Source: Xaviernesmea oryzae (lineage in GTDB: Bacteria > Pseudomonadota > Alphaproteobacteria > Rhizobiales > Rhizobiaceae). Taken from it: a stretch of 64,000 nucleotides of DNA. The notes beneath the pieces were generated by a model. That model was given only the letters and a program-made list of their open reading frames with translations, ran no database searches and was not told where the DNA came from. How positions within the stretch are numbered: the stretch's first letter is position 1; each line of letters opens with the position of its first letter. Both the position numbers and the translations under genes were made by a program. Below are positions 8,531 through 18,381 of the stretch, piece by piece. Where the stretch lies: positions 62,001 to 126,000 of the forward strand of contig NZ_FOAM01000010.1 in NCBI RefSeq assembly GCF_900109605.1, read 5' to 3'.

Positions 8531-9949
8531 ATGAGCTTCACCGTCGCCATCGTCGGCCGGCCGAATGTCGGAAAATCCACGCTGTTCAATCGCCTGGTCG
8601 GCCGCAAGCTCGCGCTTGTCGATGACACGCCCGGCGTGACGCGGGACCGGCGGCCGGGCGAGGCGCGGCTGGTCGATCTGCGCTTCACCATCATCGATAC
8701 GGCCGGTCTCGAGCAATCCGGCCCGGAGACGCTCCAGGGCCGGATGTGGGCGCAAACGGAAGCCGCCATCGACGAGGCGGATTTGACCCTGTTCGTCGTG
8801 GATGCCAAGGCGGGCCTGACGCCGGCCGACGAGACGCTGGCCGAAATGCTGCGCCGGCGCGGCCGCCCGGTGGTGCTGGTTGCCAACAAGTCCGAGGCGC
8901 GCGGATCCGATGCCGGCTTCTACGATGCCTTCACCCTCGGACTTGGCGAACCTTGCCCCGTTTCGGCCGAGCATGGCCAGGGCATGCTCGATCTGCGTGA
9001 CGCGATCGTCGAGGCCATCGGCGAGGACCGCGCCTATCCGCCGGCCGACGACGAGGCGGAGACCGACATCGACCTAAGATCCTTGGCAAGCGACGACGAG
9101 GACGAGGCCGAGCCGGCCTATGACGACACCAAGCCGCTGCGCGTGGCCATTATTGGCCGGCCCAATGCCGGCAAATCGACGCTGATTAACCGCTTTCTCG
9201 GGGAAGACCGGCTGCTGACCGGACCGGAAGCCGGGATCACCCGCGATTCGATCTCGGTCGAGTGGGACTGGCGCGGCCGCACGATCAAGATGTTCGACAC
9301 CGCCGGCATGCGCCGTAAGGCCCGCGTGCAGGAGAAGCTGGAGAAGCTGTCGGTGGCCGACAGCCTGCGCTCGATCCGTTTTGCCGAGAGCGTGGTGATC
9401 GTTTTCGATGCCACCATTCCATTCGAAAAGCAGGACCTTCAGCTCGTCGATCTCGTCCTGCGCGAAGGCCGCGCCGCCGTGCTCGCCTTCAACAAATGGG
9501 ACCTTGTGGACGATCCACAGGCGGCACTTGCCGATCTGCGCGAAAAGACCGAACGCCTTTTACCCCAGGCACGCGGCATCCGCGCGGTGCCGATCTCCGG
9601 CCAGACGGGCTACGGTCTCGACAAGCTGATGCAGTCGATCATCGATACGGACAAGGTCTGGAACCGGCGTGTTTCCACCGCGAGGCTCAACCGCTGGCTC
9701 GAAAGCCAGCAGATCCAGCATCCGCCACCGGCCGTCTCCGGCCGCCGGCTGAAGCTGAAATACATGACCCAGGTCAAAGCCCGCCCCCCGGGCTTCATGA
9801 TCTCCTGCACCAGACCCGACGCCGTGCCGGAAAGCTATCTGCGCTATCTCACCAACAGCCTGCGCAATGATTTCGACATGCCGGGCGTGCCGATCCGCCT
9901 GCATGTGCGCGCCTCGGAGAACCCCTTCGAGAACCGGAAGAAGCGGTAG
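8531..9949 (+). CDS. der: GTPase Der, ribosome biogenesis
   Basis: Essential double-GTPase needed for maturation of the 50S subunit. The 472-residue protein has a first G domain (P-loop GRPNVGKST at 9-17, DTAGLE, NKSEA), an acidic linker, and a second G domain ([20 protein letters not shown]). The C-terminal KH-like domain includes [18 protein letters not shown]. Length and domain order match Der. The start has AAGGA a few bases upstream. It follows the TPR protein as expected from the yfgM-der association. Confidence 0.97.
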   Translation: MSFTVAIVGRPNVGKSTLFNRLVGRKLALVDDTPGVTRDRRPGEARLVDLRFTIIDTAGLEQSGPETLQGRMWAQTEAAIDEADLTLFVVDAKAGLTPADETLAEMLRRRGRPVVLVANKSEARGSDAGFYDAFTLGLGEPCPVSAEHGQGMLDLRDAIVEAIGEDRAYPPADDEAETDIDLRSLASDDEDEAEPAYDDTKPLRVAIIGRPNAGKSTLINRFLGEDRLLTGPEAGITRDSISVEWDWRGRTIKMFDTAGMRRKARVQEKLEKLSVADSLRSIRFAESVVIVFDATIPFEKQDLQLVDLVLREGRAAVLAFNKWDLVDDPQAALADLREKTERLLPQARGIRAVPISGQTGYGLDKLMQSIIDTDKVWNRRVSTARLNRWLESQQIQHPPPAVSGRRLKLKYMTQVKARPPGFMISCTRPDAVPESYLRYLTNSLRNDFDMPGVPIRLHVRASENPFENRKKR

Positions 9950-10117
9950 AGCCATATTAGGCCGACGCGTCATCGCGTCGCCCGGTATCATGACTAACGC
10001 AACGTCTCCTGGCGGGACTGGAAAACGGCCAATCGACGCCCCTGTCAGCTGCAGGGGCGCTCGCTTCCAGCGCCTCATGGCCGCACCTCATGCGACTGCC
10101 TTGGGAAACAGCGGCGG

Positions 10118-10152
10118 CGAAGCCAGGCAGCGATCCTAGGATCGCGGCTTCG
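10118..10152. terminator. Palindromic hairpin between convergent der and FAD oxidoreductase genes
   Basis: A 16-bp perfect palindrome GCGATCCTAGGATCGC (10130-10145) is flanked by outer arms CGAAGCC (10118-10124) and GGCTTCG (10146-10152). The whole can form a long stem with a five-base bulge. It lies 169 bases after der and 13 bases after the end of the convergent oxidoreductase gene. There is no T-run, so it is better read as a 3' stabiliser or bidirectional stop than a classical terminator. Confidence 0.5.
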
Positions 10153-10164
10153 AGGCCCCTTCCG

Positions 10165-11844
10165 CTACCACCAGCTGAGAACCTGCCCGGACTTGGCAAG
10201 CTCTTGCCGCAGGCGCTGGACATCCACCTTGTTCACATTACCGCCAGGTGCCAGCGCGGCTGCGGCGCCCGCAGCCTGGCCAAGCACCATATAGGTCGGC
10301 TCCACCCGGATGGATGTATAGGCGACATGGCTGGTGGAGATCGCAACCGAAACCAGCAGGTTGCTGACCTCCTTCTGGCTTGGGAGCATCACCCGATAGG
10401 GAATTTCATAGGGCGAAAGCGAGATGCCGTCGCGGATATCCTCGGCGATATGCCCGTTCAAGACCGTGCGGATCATGCCATGCTGATCCAGAGGATAATA
10501 GCCGAGCCCGATGCCGTCGCTGAAGCTCGTTCTCTGTTTCAGATTGTTTTCGGTCAAAACAAACTGACCGACCAGGCGCCGCGCCTGACGCACATACATC
10601 TGATAGGGGAAGTTGTCATTGTCGACGAATTCGTCCGCGCAATAGCCATATTGCGCTGTGAATTCCCGGGCTTTCTTGGGAACGCGCGGGTCGCTGACCG
10701 CAAACCAGAAATATCCCTGAATGTAGCTGCGGACGGACTGTCGAATTTGCTCGCGCTTTGCCTCGTCGCCGGTTGCATAGTCATAACCGACATTCCAGAC
10801 ATTGGTGCTGAAAAACGAATTGGAGTTGACGTCCTGCTTGTCGTTGACGGTATCGCCGCCGCCGATGAAATATTGGCTGGAAAGGTGCCGGCCCTTCTCC
10901 GCCAAGGCCGCGATGAAGCGTGCCACGGCCTCATATCGCAGGGGATCATAATCGACCGGCTTGGTGAAGGGCCGCATGTTCTTCGGATCGGTTGTCACGC
11001 AGAGGCGATAGTTGTAAGCCATCAGGCTCTTATCCGCCTTGCCGACAGGCTGCTGCCCGATGGAGGAGAGACCGGGCAAGAGGCCGCTCGCCGGTTTACG
11101 GGGCACGATATAGGGATCGATGACCAGATCGATCCTGTCGCTGCCATCTCCCACATGCGGATAGGCAAGCTTCTGCACGCCTGCATCGTCCTCACGGTAT
11201 TTCGACTTGGCTTCGCGCCCGACGATGGTACGAACGCCGGCACGCATCATCAGATCGCCTTCATAGCTCGCATCGATGAAGCTGCGTCCGCAAAAGCTTT
11301 GCCCTGATGTTGCCGTCAGGGATTGGATCGTTTTGCCGCTGCGGCGAATGGAGGCGATCAGCTGCCCTTTGACAAGCCGGACATTGTTCTTTTCCAGCAT
11401 GTCGCCAAAGGTGCGCTCTGCCCATCTGGACTCGAAATAGGCGTATCGCGCATCGCCGATGCCGTATTTATCCTGGGCCTTATCCAGGAATTCCTTGACG
11501 ATGCCGCCGTAAATCCCGCGTTTGCCAGCCGTGTCGGTCTTGTTCAGACCACTCGTCATCATTCCGCCAATGTGTCGTGTCGGCTCGAGGAGGATGACGT
11601 CCTTCTTCAGCCGCGCGGCCTGGATCGCTGCGGCTATCCCAGAGGGCGTCGCGCCATAGACGACGACATCCGCACGGGCGCAGCCGGGCTGCGATGCCGC
11701 TTCAGTCTCTGATACGGAAACGGGTGCGCTCAAATCGCCCGTCGACAGTTCCTGGGCGGCAGCACCGGTCCGCGTTGCCATGGTGTCCATCAGCGGCATG
11801 GCGCTCAGGATCGAGGCCAAGATTGCTGCACGCCTTTGTCTCAC
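10165..11844 (-). CDS. Exported FAD-dependent oxidoreductase, copy 1 of a tandem triplet
   Basis: A 559-residue flavoprotein of the FAD_oxidored (PF12831-like) type. After a signal-like N-terminus comes the dinucleotide-binding motif VVVYGATPSGIAAAIQAARL with a downstream LLEPTRHIGGMM, then SFIDASYEGDLM and a C-terminal EPTYMVLGQAAGAAAALA, which closes the FAD site. The GTG at 11844 is preferred because GGAG lies eight bases upstream and it gives a signal peptide and a length matching copy 3; upstream in-frame starts at 11886 and 11973 lack a ribosome site. Copies 2 and 3 follow on the same strand. Substrate unknown; neighbouring KDG kinase and alpha-glucosidase suggest sugar-related chemistry. 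Confidence 0.82.
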   Translation of the reverse strand: MRQRRAAILASILSAMPLMDTMATRTGAAAQELSTGDLSAPVSVSETEAASQPGCARADVVVYGATPSGIAAAIQAARLKKDVILLEPTRHIGGMMTSGLNKTDTAGKRGIYGGIVKEFLDKAQDKYGIGDARYAYFESRWAERTFGDMLEKNNVRLVKGQLIASIRRSGKTIQSLTATSGQSFCGRSFIDASYEGDLMMRAGVRTIVGREAKSKYREDDAGVQKLAYPHVGDGSDRIDLVIDPYIVPRKPASGLLPGLSSIGQQPVGKADKSLMAYNYRLCVTTDPKNMRPFTKPVDYDPLRYEAVARFIAALAEKGRHLSSQYFIGGGDTVNDKQDVNSNSFFSTNVWNVGYDYATGDEAKREQIRQSVRSYIQGYFWFAVSDPRVPKKAREFTAQYGYCADEFVDNDNFPYQMYVRQARRLVGQFVLTENNLKQRTSFSDGIGLGYYPLDQHGMIRTVLNGHIAEDIRDGISLSPYEIPYRVMLPSQKEVSNLLVSVAISTSHVAYTSIRVEPTYMVLGQAAGAAAALAPGGNVNKVDVQRLRQELAKSGQVLSWW

Positions 11845-11942
11845 AGGCTTATCTCCAATGTCCGTTTCGCGTTTGTTTTGAAGCATTAAATGAAGGAGAC
11901 GATCTGCGGTTCTGATCGTTGACCGCCTCGGCCGGGCCCGTG

Positions 11943-13640
11943 TCAGGACTTCAGGCGGATGGACTTGTCCCATTTGAGCACTTGTCCTGCTTTGAGCAGC
12001 GTGCTCCTGAGTTTGGCGATGCTGACCTTGCTCACGTCGCCGTCCGGCGCCAGAGCTGCCGCGGCGCCAGCGGCCTGGCCCATCACCATATAGGTCGGTT
12101 CCATCCGGATAGAGGTGTAGGCGACATGGCTGGCGGAGACCGCCACCGAGACCAGAAGATTGGTGACGTCGCTGCGATTTGGCAGCAGCGCACGATAGGG
12201 GATCTGGTAGGGAGCAACGGAGAAGGGGTAGCGATTGTCCTCGGCAATATGGCCGTCTTGCACAGTGCGGATCATGCCATGCTGGTCGAGCGGCGCGTAG
12301 CCAACCCCGATGGAGTCGAGGAAGTTCGGCTTGTTCTTCAGATCATTCTCGGTCAGCACATATTGGCCGACCAGCCGCCGCGCCTGGCGAACGTAAAGCT
12401 GGTAGGGAAAATTGTCGTTGTCTGTATATTCGTCGGCGCAATAGCCGTATTGCGCTGTGTAATCCCGCGTGGCTTGAGGCACGCGGGGATCGCTGACCGC
12501 AAACCACATCAAACCCTGGATGAAGCTGCGCACCGACTTGCGGATCTCCTGGCGCTTGGCTTCGTTGCCGACAGCGTAATCATAGCCGATATTCCAGACA
12601 TCCGTGCTGAAATAGGCGTTCGAATTGACGTCCAGCTTGTTCTTCACTGTGAGATCGGCGCCGACGAAATAGTTCTCCGAAATCGGCTGGCCCTGCGCAT
12701 TCAAAGCCGCAATGAACCGGGCATGTGCTTCGTAGCGCATCGGGTCGTAATCGGCCGGTTTGGTGAAGGGGCGCTTGTTGCCGGGCGTGTTGGTGACGCA
12801 GAGCCGATAATTGAACGCCATCACGCTCTTGTCGGCGGATCCGATCGGCTGCTGGCCAATAGGCGACAGGCCGGGCAGCAAGCCGCTCTGCGGATCGCCG
12901 GGGACGATATAGGGGTCGAGGACCAGCTCGGTCGGGTTGGTTCTGGAGCCAACAGGGGGAAGGCGCAGCTTGACGACGCCGGCGTCCTCTTCCCCATATT
13001 GTGCCTGCGACTCGCGGCCGACGATCGTCTTTGCGCCCGAGCGCTGCATGAGATCGCCCTCATAGCTGGCATCGATGAAACTCGTCCCGCAAAAACTTCT
13101 ACCCGAGGTCGTGGTCAGAGACTGGATCGCGCGATTTTTCAGCTTGACCGAAGAAATCAGCTGGCCTCGAATGACCGTGACCTTGCTGGCGTTCAGCATC
13201 GTGCCAAAAGTCTGCTCGGCCCACTTCGCTTCGAAATAGATGCGAATCGGATCCGTCAGCTGATAGGTCGTGGTGGCCTTGTCGAAGAATTCGGTGACAA
13301 TCCCGCCATAGACGCCGCGATGCGGCGCCGCGTCCGTCCGGCTCAGGCCGCCCGCCATCATCCCGCCAATATGCTGGGTGGGTTCGAGAAGGATGACCGT
13401 CTTCTTCAGCCTTGCAGCCTGGATCGCCGCTGCGATGCCACTTGGGGTCGCGCCATAGACGATGACATCGGCGCTCTTGCATGTGCCACGGGACGCTGAC
13501 CGTCTCGCGGCGTCTCCTTCCGTCTCGAGAACGGGATTGGCAAGTTCCTGTGCCTGGACGAACGTGCAGGAGACCGAGCTGAATGCCATAACCATGGCGA
13601 GCACAAACGTGGCGATCGCGCCTGTCCGACGTGCGAGCAT
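11943..13640 (-). CDS. Exported FAD-dependent oxidoreductase, copy 2 of a tandem triplet
   Basis: About 565 residues, homologous along its length to copies 1 and 3. The FAD motif reads VIVYGATPSGIAAAIQAARL, followed by ILLEPTQHIGGMM, SFIDASYEGDLM and EPTYMVMGQAAGAAAALA. An N-terminal hydrophobic stretch ending VQAQ indicates export; ARRTGAIA near the start might be a Tat-like signal but lacks the full motif. The ATG at 13640 has AGGA nine bases upstream; ATGs at 13649 and 13691 are alternatives. The C-terminus carries a short extra lysine-rich tail (KWDKSIRLKS) that the other two lack. It is separated from copy 1 by about 100 bases. Confidence 0.82.
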   Translation of the reverse strand: MLARRTGAIATFVLAMVMAFSSVSCTFVQAQELANPVLETEGDAARRSASRGTCKSADVIVYGATPSGIAAAIQAARLKKTVILLEPTQHIGGMMAGGLSRTDAAPHRGVYGGIVTEFFDKATTTYQLTDPIRIYFEAKWAEQTFGTMLNASKVTVIRGQLISSVKLKNRAIQSLTTTSGRSFCGTSFIDASYEGDLMQRSGAKTIVGRESQAQYGEEDAGVVKLRLPPVGSRTNPTELVLDPYIVPGDPQSGLLPGLSPIGQQPIGSADKSVMAFNYRLCVTNTPGNKRPFTKPADYDPMRYEAHARFIAALNAQGQPISENYFVGADLTVKNKLDVNSNAYFSTDVWNIGYDYAVGNEAKRQEIRKSVRSFIQGLMWFAVSDPRVPQATRDYTAQYGYCADEYTDNDNFPYQLYVRQARRLVGQYVLTENDLKNKPNFLDSIGVGYAPLDQHGMIRTVQDGHIAEDNRYPFSVAPYQIPYRALLPNRSDVTNLLVSVAVSASHVAYTSIRMEPTYMVMGQAAGAAAALAPDGDVSKVSIAKLRSTLLKAGQVLKWDKSIRLKS

Positions 13641-13744
13641 TCTATCCATATCCTGTTTGTCCGCGGAATTGACTTTGAAGCGGCGCAGCACGCCCCAATC
13701 TTCCGGATCACATCAATATGGCTTGTTTATAAAACAAACACGCG

Positions 13745-15415
13745 TTAGCGCCAGCGGATAATCTGGCCTGCGGCAATTAATTCGCGCCTGAGTTGTACTA
13801 TGTTGATATTGTTGACGTTTCCGCCGGGAGCCAGGGCGGCGGCTGCGCCTGCGGCCTGGCCCAGCACCATATAAGTGGGCTCTACCCGAACCGAGGTATA
13901 GGCCACATGGCTCGTCGACAGCGCGACAGGTACGAGCAGATTGGTTATCTCGTTACGCTTGGGCAGCATGGCCCGGTAAGGGATCTGGTAGGGGCCGACA
14001 GAAATGCTCTCGCGGATATCCTCGCCGATCGCCCCGTTCAGCACGGTGCGGATCATGCCGTGCTGGTCCATCGGGTAATAGCCAAGCCCGATCCCGTCGC
14101 TGAAGGTCGCTTTCTTTTCCAGATCGTTTTCTGTCAGCACATATTGCCCGACGAGCCTGCGCGATTGCCGGACATAGATCTGATAGGGAAAATTCCCATT
14201 GTCGGCAAACTCATCGGCGCAATAGCCGAACTGCGCCGTGTAGGCCCGGACGTCTTCCGGAACGCGCGGATCGCTGACGGCGAACCACAGCAGGCCTTGA
14301 ATATAGCTGCGCACGGAAGCACGAAGCTGCACACGCTGCGCCTCGCTGCCTGTCGCATAGGCATAGCTGATGTTCCAGACGTTGGTGCTGAAAAAGGCGT
14401 TGGAATTGACGTCGAGCTTGCCGTTGACCGTGTCGCTGTTGCCAATGAAATAGTTGGGCGATATTGCCTGCCCATTGGCATGCATGGCGGCGATAAAGCG
14501 CGCCAGGCTTTCATAGCGCAATGGATCGTAATCCGATGGCTGGGTGAAAGGGCGTAGATTGCCCTGCACCTGGGTGACGCAGAGGCGATAGTTGAACGCC
14601 ATCAGGCTTTTGTCCGCAGCACCGATGGGTTGCTGACCGATAGGCGAGATGTCGGGCAGAAGGCCGCTTTCCGGTCTTCCGGCGATGACATAGGGATCGA
14701 TGATGATGAAGTCCGGCTGGGCGGTCGTGGCGATATTGGGATAGGCGAGCTTTTGCACACCGGCAGCATCCTCGCCATATTTCGCTTTAGCCTCCCGTCC
14801 GACGACCGTGGTCACCCCGGAAAGCTTCATCAGGTCACCTTCGTAACTCGCATCGATATAGACGCTGCCGCAGAAGCTGCGCCCGGCTGTGGTCTTCAGC
14901 ACGGACAGGGTCTTTCCACTGCGTTTGACCGAGGCGATCAGCTGCCCGCGCACCAGCTTGACGCCGTCGTCGCGCAGCATCGCGGCAAAGGTTTTTTCGG
15001 CCCATTTGGATTCGAAATAGATGCGAACAGGATCGGTCGTCCCGTAATTCGCCCGGGCACGATCGAGGAACTCCATGACGATCCCGCCATAGACGCCGCG
15101 ACGCGGCGAAGCGTCGGTCTTGTTGAGCCCGCTCGCCATCATGCCGCCGATATGCATGGTCGGCTCAAGGAGCAGAACCTTCTTTTTCAACCGTGCTGCC
15201 TGGATCGCGGCCGCAATGCCGGCCGGGGTGCCGCCATAGACGATGACATCGCCGCGCGTGCAGCCAGCAGCAGCCGGGCCTTCTTCGGTCAGGGCAGGGC
15301 CGTCGACCGGCGTGGTCAATTGCTGCGCCTGCGCCGGATGCCACAGGCCGAGTGCGGCCATCAGCAACCAAGCGAAAGCAGGGCGATAAGAGTGTTTCAG
15401 GCGAGGCTGGCTCAT
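13745..15415 (-). CDS. Exported FAD-dependent oxidoreductase, copy 3 of a tandem triplet
   Basis: A 556-residue member of the same family. A clear Sec-type signal peptide (hydrophobic residues 12-26, cleavage likely after AQA near residue 30) precedes C52, the FAD motif VIVYGGTPAGIAAAIQAARL, LLEPTMHIGGMM and YIDASYEGDLM. The closing motif EPTYMVLGQAAGAAAALA is present. Cysteines before the FAD motif, in SFCG, in LCVT and in YCADE are kept in all three copies. It is the first of the three in the direction of transcription and lies 122 bases from the end of kdgK, so all four could form one transcript. Confidence 0.84.
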   Translation of the reverse strand: MSQPRLKHSYRPAFAWLLMAALGLWHPAQAQQLTTPVDGPALTEEGPAAAGCTRGDVIVYGGTPAGIAAAIQAARLKKKVLLLEPTMHIGGMMASGLNKTDASPRRGVYGGIVMEFLDRARANYGTTDPVRIYFESKWAEKTFAAMLRDDGVKLVRGQLIASVKRSGKTLSVLKTTAGRSFCGSVYIDASYEGDLMKLSGVTTVVGREAKAKYGEDAAGVQKLAYPNIATTAQPDFIIIDPYVIAGRPESGLLPDISPIGQQPIGAADKSLMAFNYRLCVTQVQGNLRPFTQPSDYDPLRYESLARFIAAMHANGQAISPNYFIGNSDTVNGKLDVNSNAFFSTNVWNISYAYATGSEAQRVQLRASVRSYIQGLLWFAVSDPRVPEDVRAYTAQFGYCADEFADNGNFPYQIYVRQSRRLVGQYVLTENDLEKKATFSDGIGLGYYPMDQHGMIRTVLNGAIGEDIRESISVGPYQIPYRAMLPKRNEITNLLVPVALSTSHVAYTSVRVEPTYMVLGQAAGAAAALAPGGNVNNINIVQLRRELIAAGQIIRWR

Positions 15416-15537
15416 GGTGAAGGTCTCGGCGGTTGGTAACTGGCGCCGGATGGCGAGGTGTTCAGGCGGTCTTTGCCTTAAAGCACGCCCAGAATCATCT
15501 GATCCAGCCTTGTCTCGGTCTGATGCGGCCGTGCCGC

Positions 15538-16449
15538 TCAGATGGCGAGAGCTTCGCGCGGGATAAGGGCGCCAGGATGGCCGATGACGCTTGCGGCGAT
15601 CTTGGCGGCGTGGGCCGCCGCGTCCTCCACCGACGCGCCTGATGCGAGCCCGGCCAGGAAGACGCCGTTGAAGCTGTCGCCCGCGGATGTGGTATCGACC
15701 ACTTCGGCCACCGGATGAGCCGGCACATGAACCGTTTCGCGCCCTGCCTGGGCGATGGTGACGCCCTTTGCCCCATCCTTGATGACGACGCGTTCGACGC
15801 CGAGGCCGAGATAGCGCGCCTGCGTTGCGGCGATGTCGGCATCGCCGAAATGGGTCGCTTCATCGTCGAAGCTCGGCAACAGCAGGTTTGCAGCGCGTGC
15901 CCCGTCGGTGATCACACGGCGCATGCGTTCCGCATCGTCCCATAGGCGAGGACGGATATTGGGATCGAAGGCCACAAGCTTGCCGGCCGCCTTTGCGCGC
16001 CGCATTTCGCTGAGCAGCGTCTCCACGTCGTCAGGCGGAAGGATCGCCAGGGTGATCCCGGAAAAGGCAATGATATCGGCGGCCTCCATAGCCCGGCGAA
16101 GATGGTCGCCGTCCTGCGCCAGCAGCCTGGCAGCGGATGTGGAGCGCCAGTAGGAAAAGCTGCGCTCGCCCTTGTCCAGATGGATCATGTAGAGGCCTGG
16201 CATCCGGCCCTCGATCCGCGTGATGAAACCGGTGTGGATGCCATGTTCGGCCATGAAGGCCAGCATGTCCTGCGACAGGCGGTCCGTGCCCAAAGCGGTC
16301 AAGTAGGAGACCCGGAGACCCGGATCGCCACAGAGGCCGGCATAATAGGCAAGGTTGAAGGTGTCGCCGGCAAAGCTCTGGCGCAAAAGGCCATTGCCGG
16401 CCTGGCCGAGCTCCACCATGCATTCGCCGATCGACAGAAGATGGACCAT
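15538..16449 (-). CDS. kdgK: 2-keto-3-deoxygluconate kinase (PfkB family)
   Basis: A 303-residue sugar kinase that probably phosphorylates 2-keto-3-deoxygluconate, feeding KDPG into the Entner-Doudoroff route. It opens LLSIGECMVEL, has GDTFNLAYYAG (substrate-binding region) and the PfkB signature DTTSAGDSFNGVFLAG with the catalytic aspartate. FDPNIRPRLW is common in KDG kinases. The ATG at 16449 is preferred to one at 16488 because homologues begin near this point. It is divergent from the alpha-glucosidase and upstream of the three exported flavoproteins. Another PfkB sugar kinase is possible, but the motifs favour KdgK. Confidence 0.83.
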   Translation of the reverse strand: MVHLLSIGECMVELGQAGNGLLRQSFAGDTFNLAYYAGLCGDPGLRVSYLTALGTDRLSQDMLAFMAEHGIHTGFITRIEGRMPGLYMIHLDKGERSFSYWRSTSAARLLAQDGDHLRRAMEAADIIAFSGITLAILPPDDVETLLSEMRRAKAAGKLVAFDPNIRPRLWDDAERMRRVITDGARAANLLLPSFDDEATHFGDADIAATQARYLGLGVERVVIKDGAKGVTIAQAGRETVHVPAHPVAEVVDTTSAGDSFNGVFLAGLASGASVEDAAAHAAKIAASVIGHPGALIPREALAI

Positions 16450-16731
16450 GATATCGTTCTTTGCTCCCCGCGCGGGCGATGGCCGCACGCCTCAAGCGGA
16501 TGTTCTGACCGATTCGCTTGAGATCGCGAAGCCAAAGGTGAGAGAGGATTGACCGAGGCACGCCGGAATGGGCAGGCGGCACAAGCAGGCACGCCGGGCT
16601 CGCTGAAAATTCTGCGGGCGCATTGGCATCGAAATCGCACGAAGCAGGCTTGGCATCTTTCCAAGCGTGCCGAGTTGGCTATCCTTGCCCGCAGACTGTC
16701 CCGTCCCCGCCTCGATCCGCTGGAGCATCCC

Positions 16732-18381
16732 ATGACGCCTTCGCCGAAATCCAATCCCGACTGGTGGCGCGGGGCGGTGATCTATCAGGTCTATCCGCGC
16801 TCGTTCCAAGATACGGGCAATGATGGGATCGGCGATCTCAAGGGCATTACAGCGCGCCTCGATTATATTGCCGCGCTTGGGGTCGATGCCATCTGGCTCT
16901 CGCCCTTCTTCACCTCGCCCATGGCCGACATGGGCTATGACGTCTCCGATTACTGCGATGTCGATCCGATGTTCGGCACATTGGCCGATTTCGACGAGAT
17001 GATGACGCGCGCCCATGCGCTGGGCATGAAGGTGATCATCGATCAGGTGATCTCGCACACCTCGGACCAGCATCCCTGGTTCAAGGAGAGCCGGGCTAGC
17101 CGGAACAATCCCAAAGCGGATTGGTATATCTGGGCAGATGCCAAGCCGGACGGCACGGCGCCGAACAATTGGCTGTCGATCTTCGGCGGGCCGGCCTGGG
17201 AATGGGACGGCGTGCGCAAGCAATATTACATGCACAACTTCCTGACCTCGCAGCCGGACCTGAATTTTCACAATCGCGCTGTGCAGGATGCGGTTCTCGA
17301 TGCTGTCCGTTTCTGGCTGAAGCGCGGCGTCGATGGCTTCCGCCTGGATACGGTCAATTACTATTTCCACGACAAGGAGCTGCGCGACAACCCGCCTGTC
17401 ACTCGGGATGAAAGCGCGCCCGGTCTCGATGCGCCTGACGTCAACCCCTATGGCATGCAGAACCACCTCTATGACAAGACGCAGCCCGAGAATATCGGCT
17501 TCCTCAAGCGGCTGCGCGCGCTTCTGGACGAGTTTGGCGAGCGGGCAACGGTGGGCGAGGTGGGGGATGGCGCGCACTCGCTGAAGACCACGGCCTCCTA
17601 TGTCTCGGGCGGCGACAAGCTGCATATGTGCTACACATTCGACCTGCTCGATCCGCGTTTCACCGCCACCCATATCCGTGACTGCGTGGCGACCTTCCAG
17701 GATCTGGTCACCGATGGCTGGGTTTGCTGGGCCTTTTCCAATCATGACGTCGTGCGCCATGTCAGCCGCTTTTCCGCCCATGAGGAGGACCGAGCCCGCA
17801 TCGCCAAGATTGCGATCTCCGTGCTGGCGACGCTGAGAGGATCGATCTGCCTGTACCAAGGCGAGGAACTGGGCTTGACGGAAGCCGAACTCGCCTTCGA
17901 AGATCTTCGCGATCCCTATGGCATTCGTTTCTGGCCGGCCTTCAAGGGACGGGATGGGTGCCGTACGCCGATGCCCTGGACGGCCAAGGGCGCGCAGGCC
18001 GGTTTTTCAAAGGGCAAACCCTGGCTGCCGGTGCCGGCGGAACATCAGGCGATGGCGGTGGACAGGCAGGAGAAGGACGCCCAGTCCGTCCTGGCGCATT
18101 ATCGCGCCACGCTTGCCTTCCGCAAAAGCCAGCCGGCGCTGATCGACGGATCCCTGCGCTTCATCGAGACGGAGATGGACATTCTGATGTTCACCCGGGA
18201 GAAGGGCGAGAACCGCCTGTTCTTCGCCTTCAACCTGCATGATGGCCCCCAGACCGTGCCCGTGCCGAAGGGCATTTCGCTCGCTGCGCCTCTGGCAATG
18301 CCCGGCCATGCGCCTCGGCTGGAGGCGGGCGAGTTGCATCTCGAGGGCCTAAGCGTCTTTTGCGCGACGCTTGCCTCCTGA
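16732..18381 (+). CDS. aglA: Alpha-glucosidase, GH13 (AglA-like)
   Basis: A 549-residue glycoside hydrolase family 13 enzyme that releases glucose from sucrose, maltose, trehalose-type or other alpha-glucosides in the cytosol. It starts near WWRGAVIYQVYPRSFQD, carries the nucleophile in DGFRLDTVNYYF, the acid/base in ATVGEVGD and the third carboxylate in AFSNHDVVRH. No signal peptide is seen. The ATG at 16732 has GGAG seven bases upstream. In Sinorhizobium the orthologue belongs to the aglEFGAK operon; here no ABC transporter genes adjoin it, only kdgK divergently and an acetyltransferase overlapping its stop codon by one base. Confidence 0.92.
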   Translation: MTPSPKSNPDWWRGAVIYQVYPRSFQDTGNDGIGDLKGITARLDYIAALGVDAIWLSPFFTSPMADMGYDVSDYCDVDPMFGTLADFDEMMTRAHALGMKVIIDQVISHTSDQHPWFKESRASRNNPKADWYIWADAKPDGTAPNNWLSIFGGPAWEWDGVRKQYYMHNFLTSQPDLNFHNRAVQDAVLDAVRFWLKRGVDGFRLDTVNYYFHDKELRDNPPVTRDESAPGLDAPDVNPYGMQNHLYDKTQPENIGFLKRLRALLDEFGERATVGEVGDGAHSLKTTASYVSGGDKLHMCYTFDLLDPRFTATHIRDCVATFQDLVTDGWVCWAFSNHDVVRHVSRFSAHEEDRARIAKIAISVLATLRGSICLYQGEELGLTEAELAFEDLRDPYGIRFWPAFKGRDGCRTPMPWTAKGAQAGFSKGKPWLPVPAEHQAMAVDRQEKDAQSVLAHYRATLAFRKSQPALIDGSLRFIETEMDILMFTREKGENRLFFAFNLHDGPQTVPVPKGISLAAPLAMPGHAPRLEAGELHLEGLSVFCATLAS

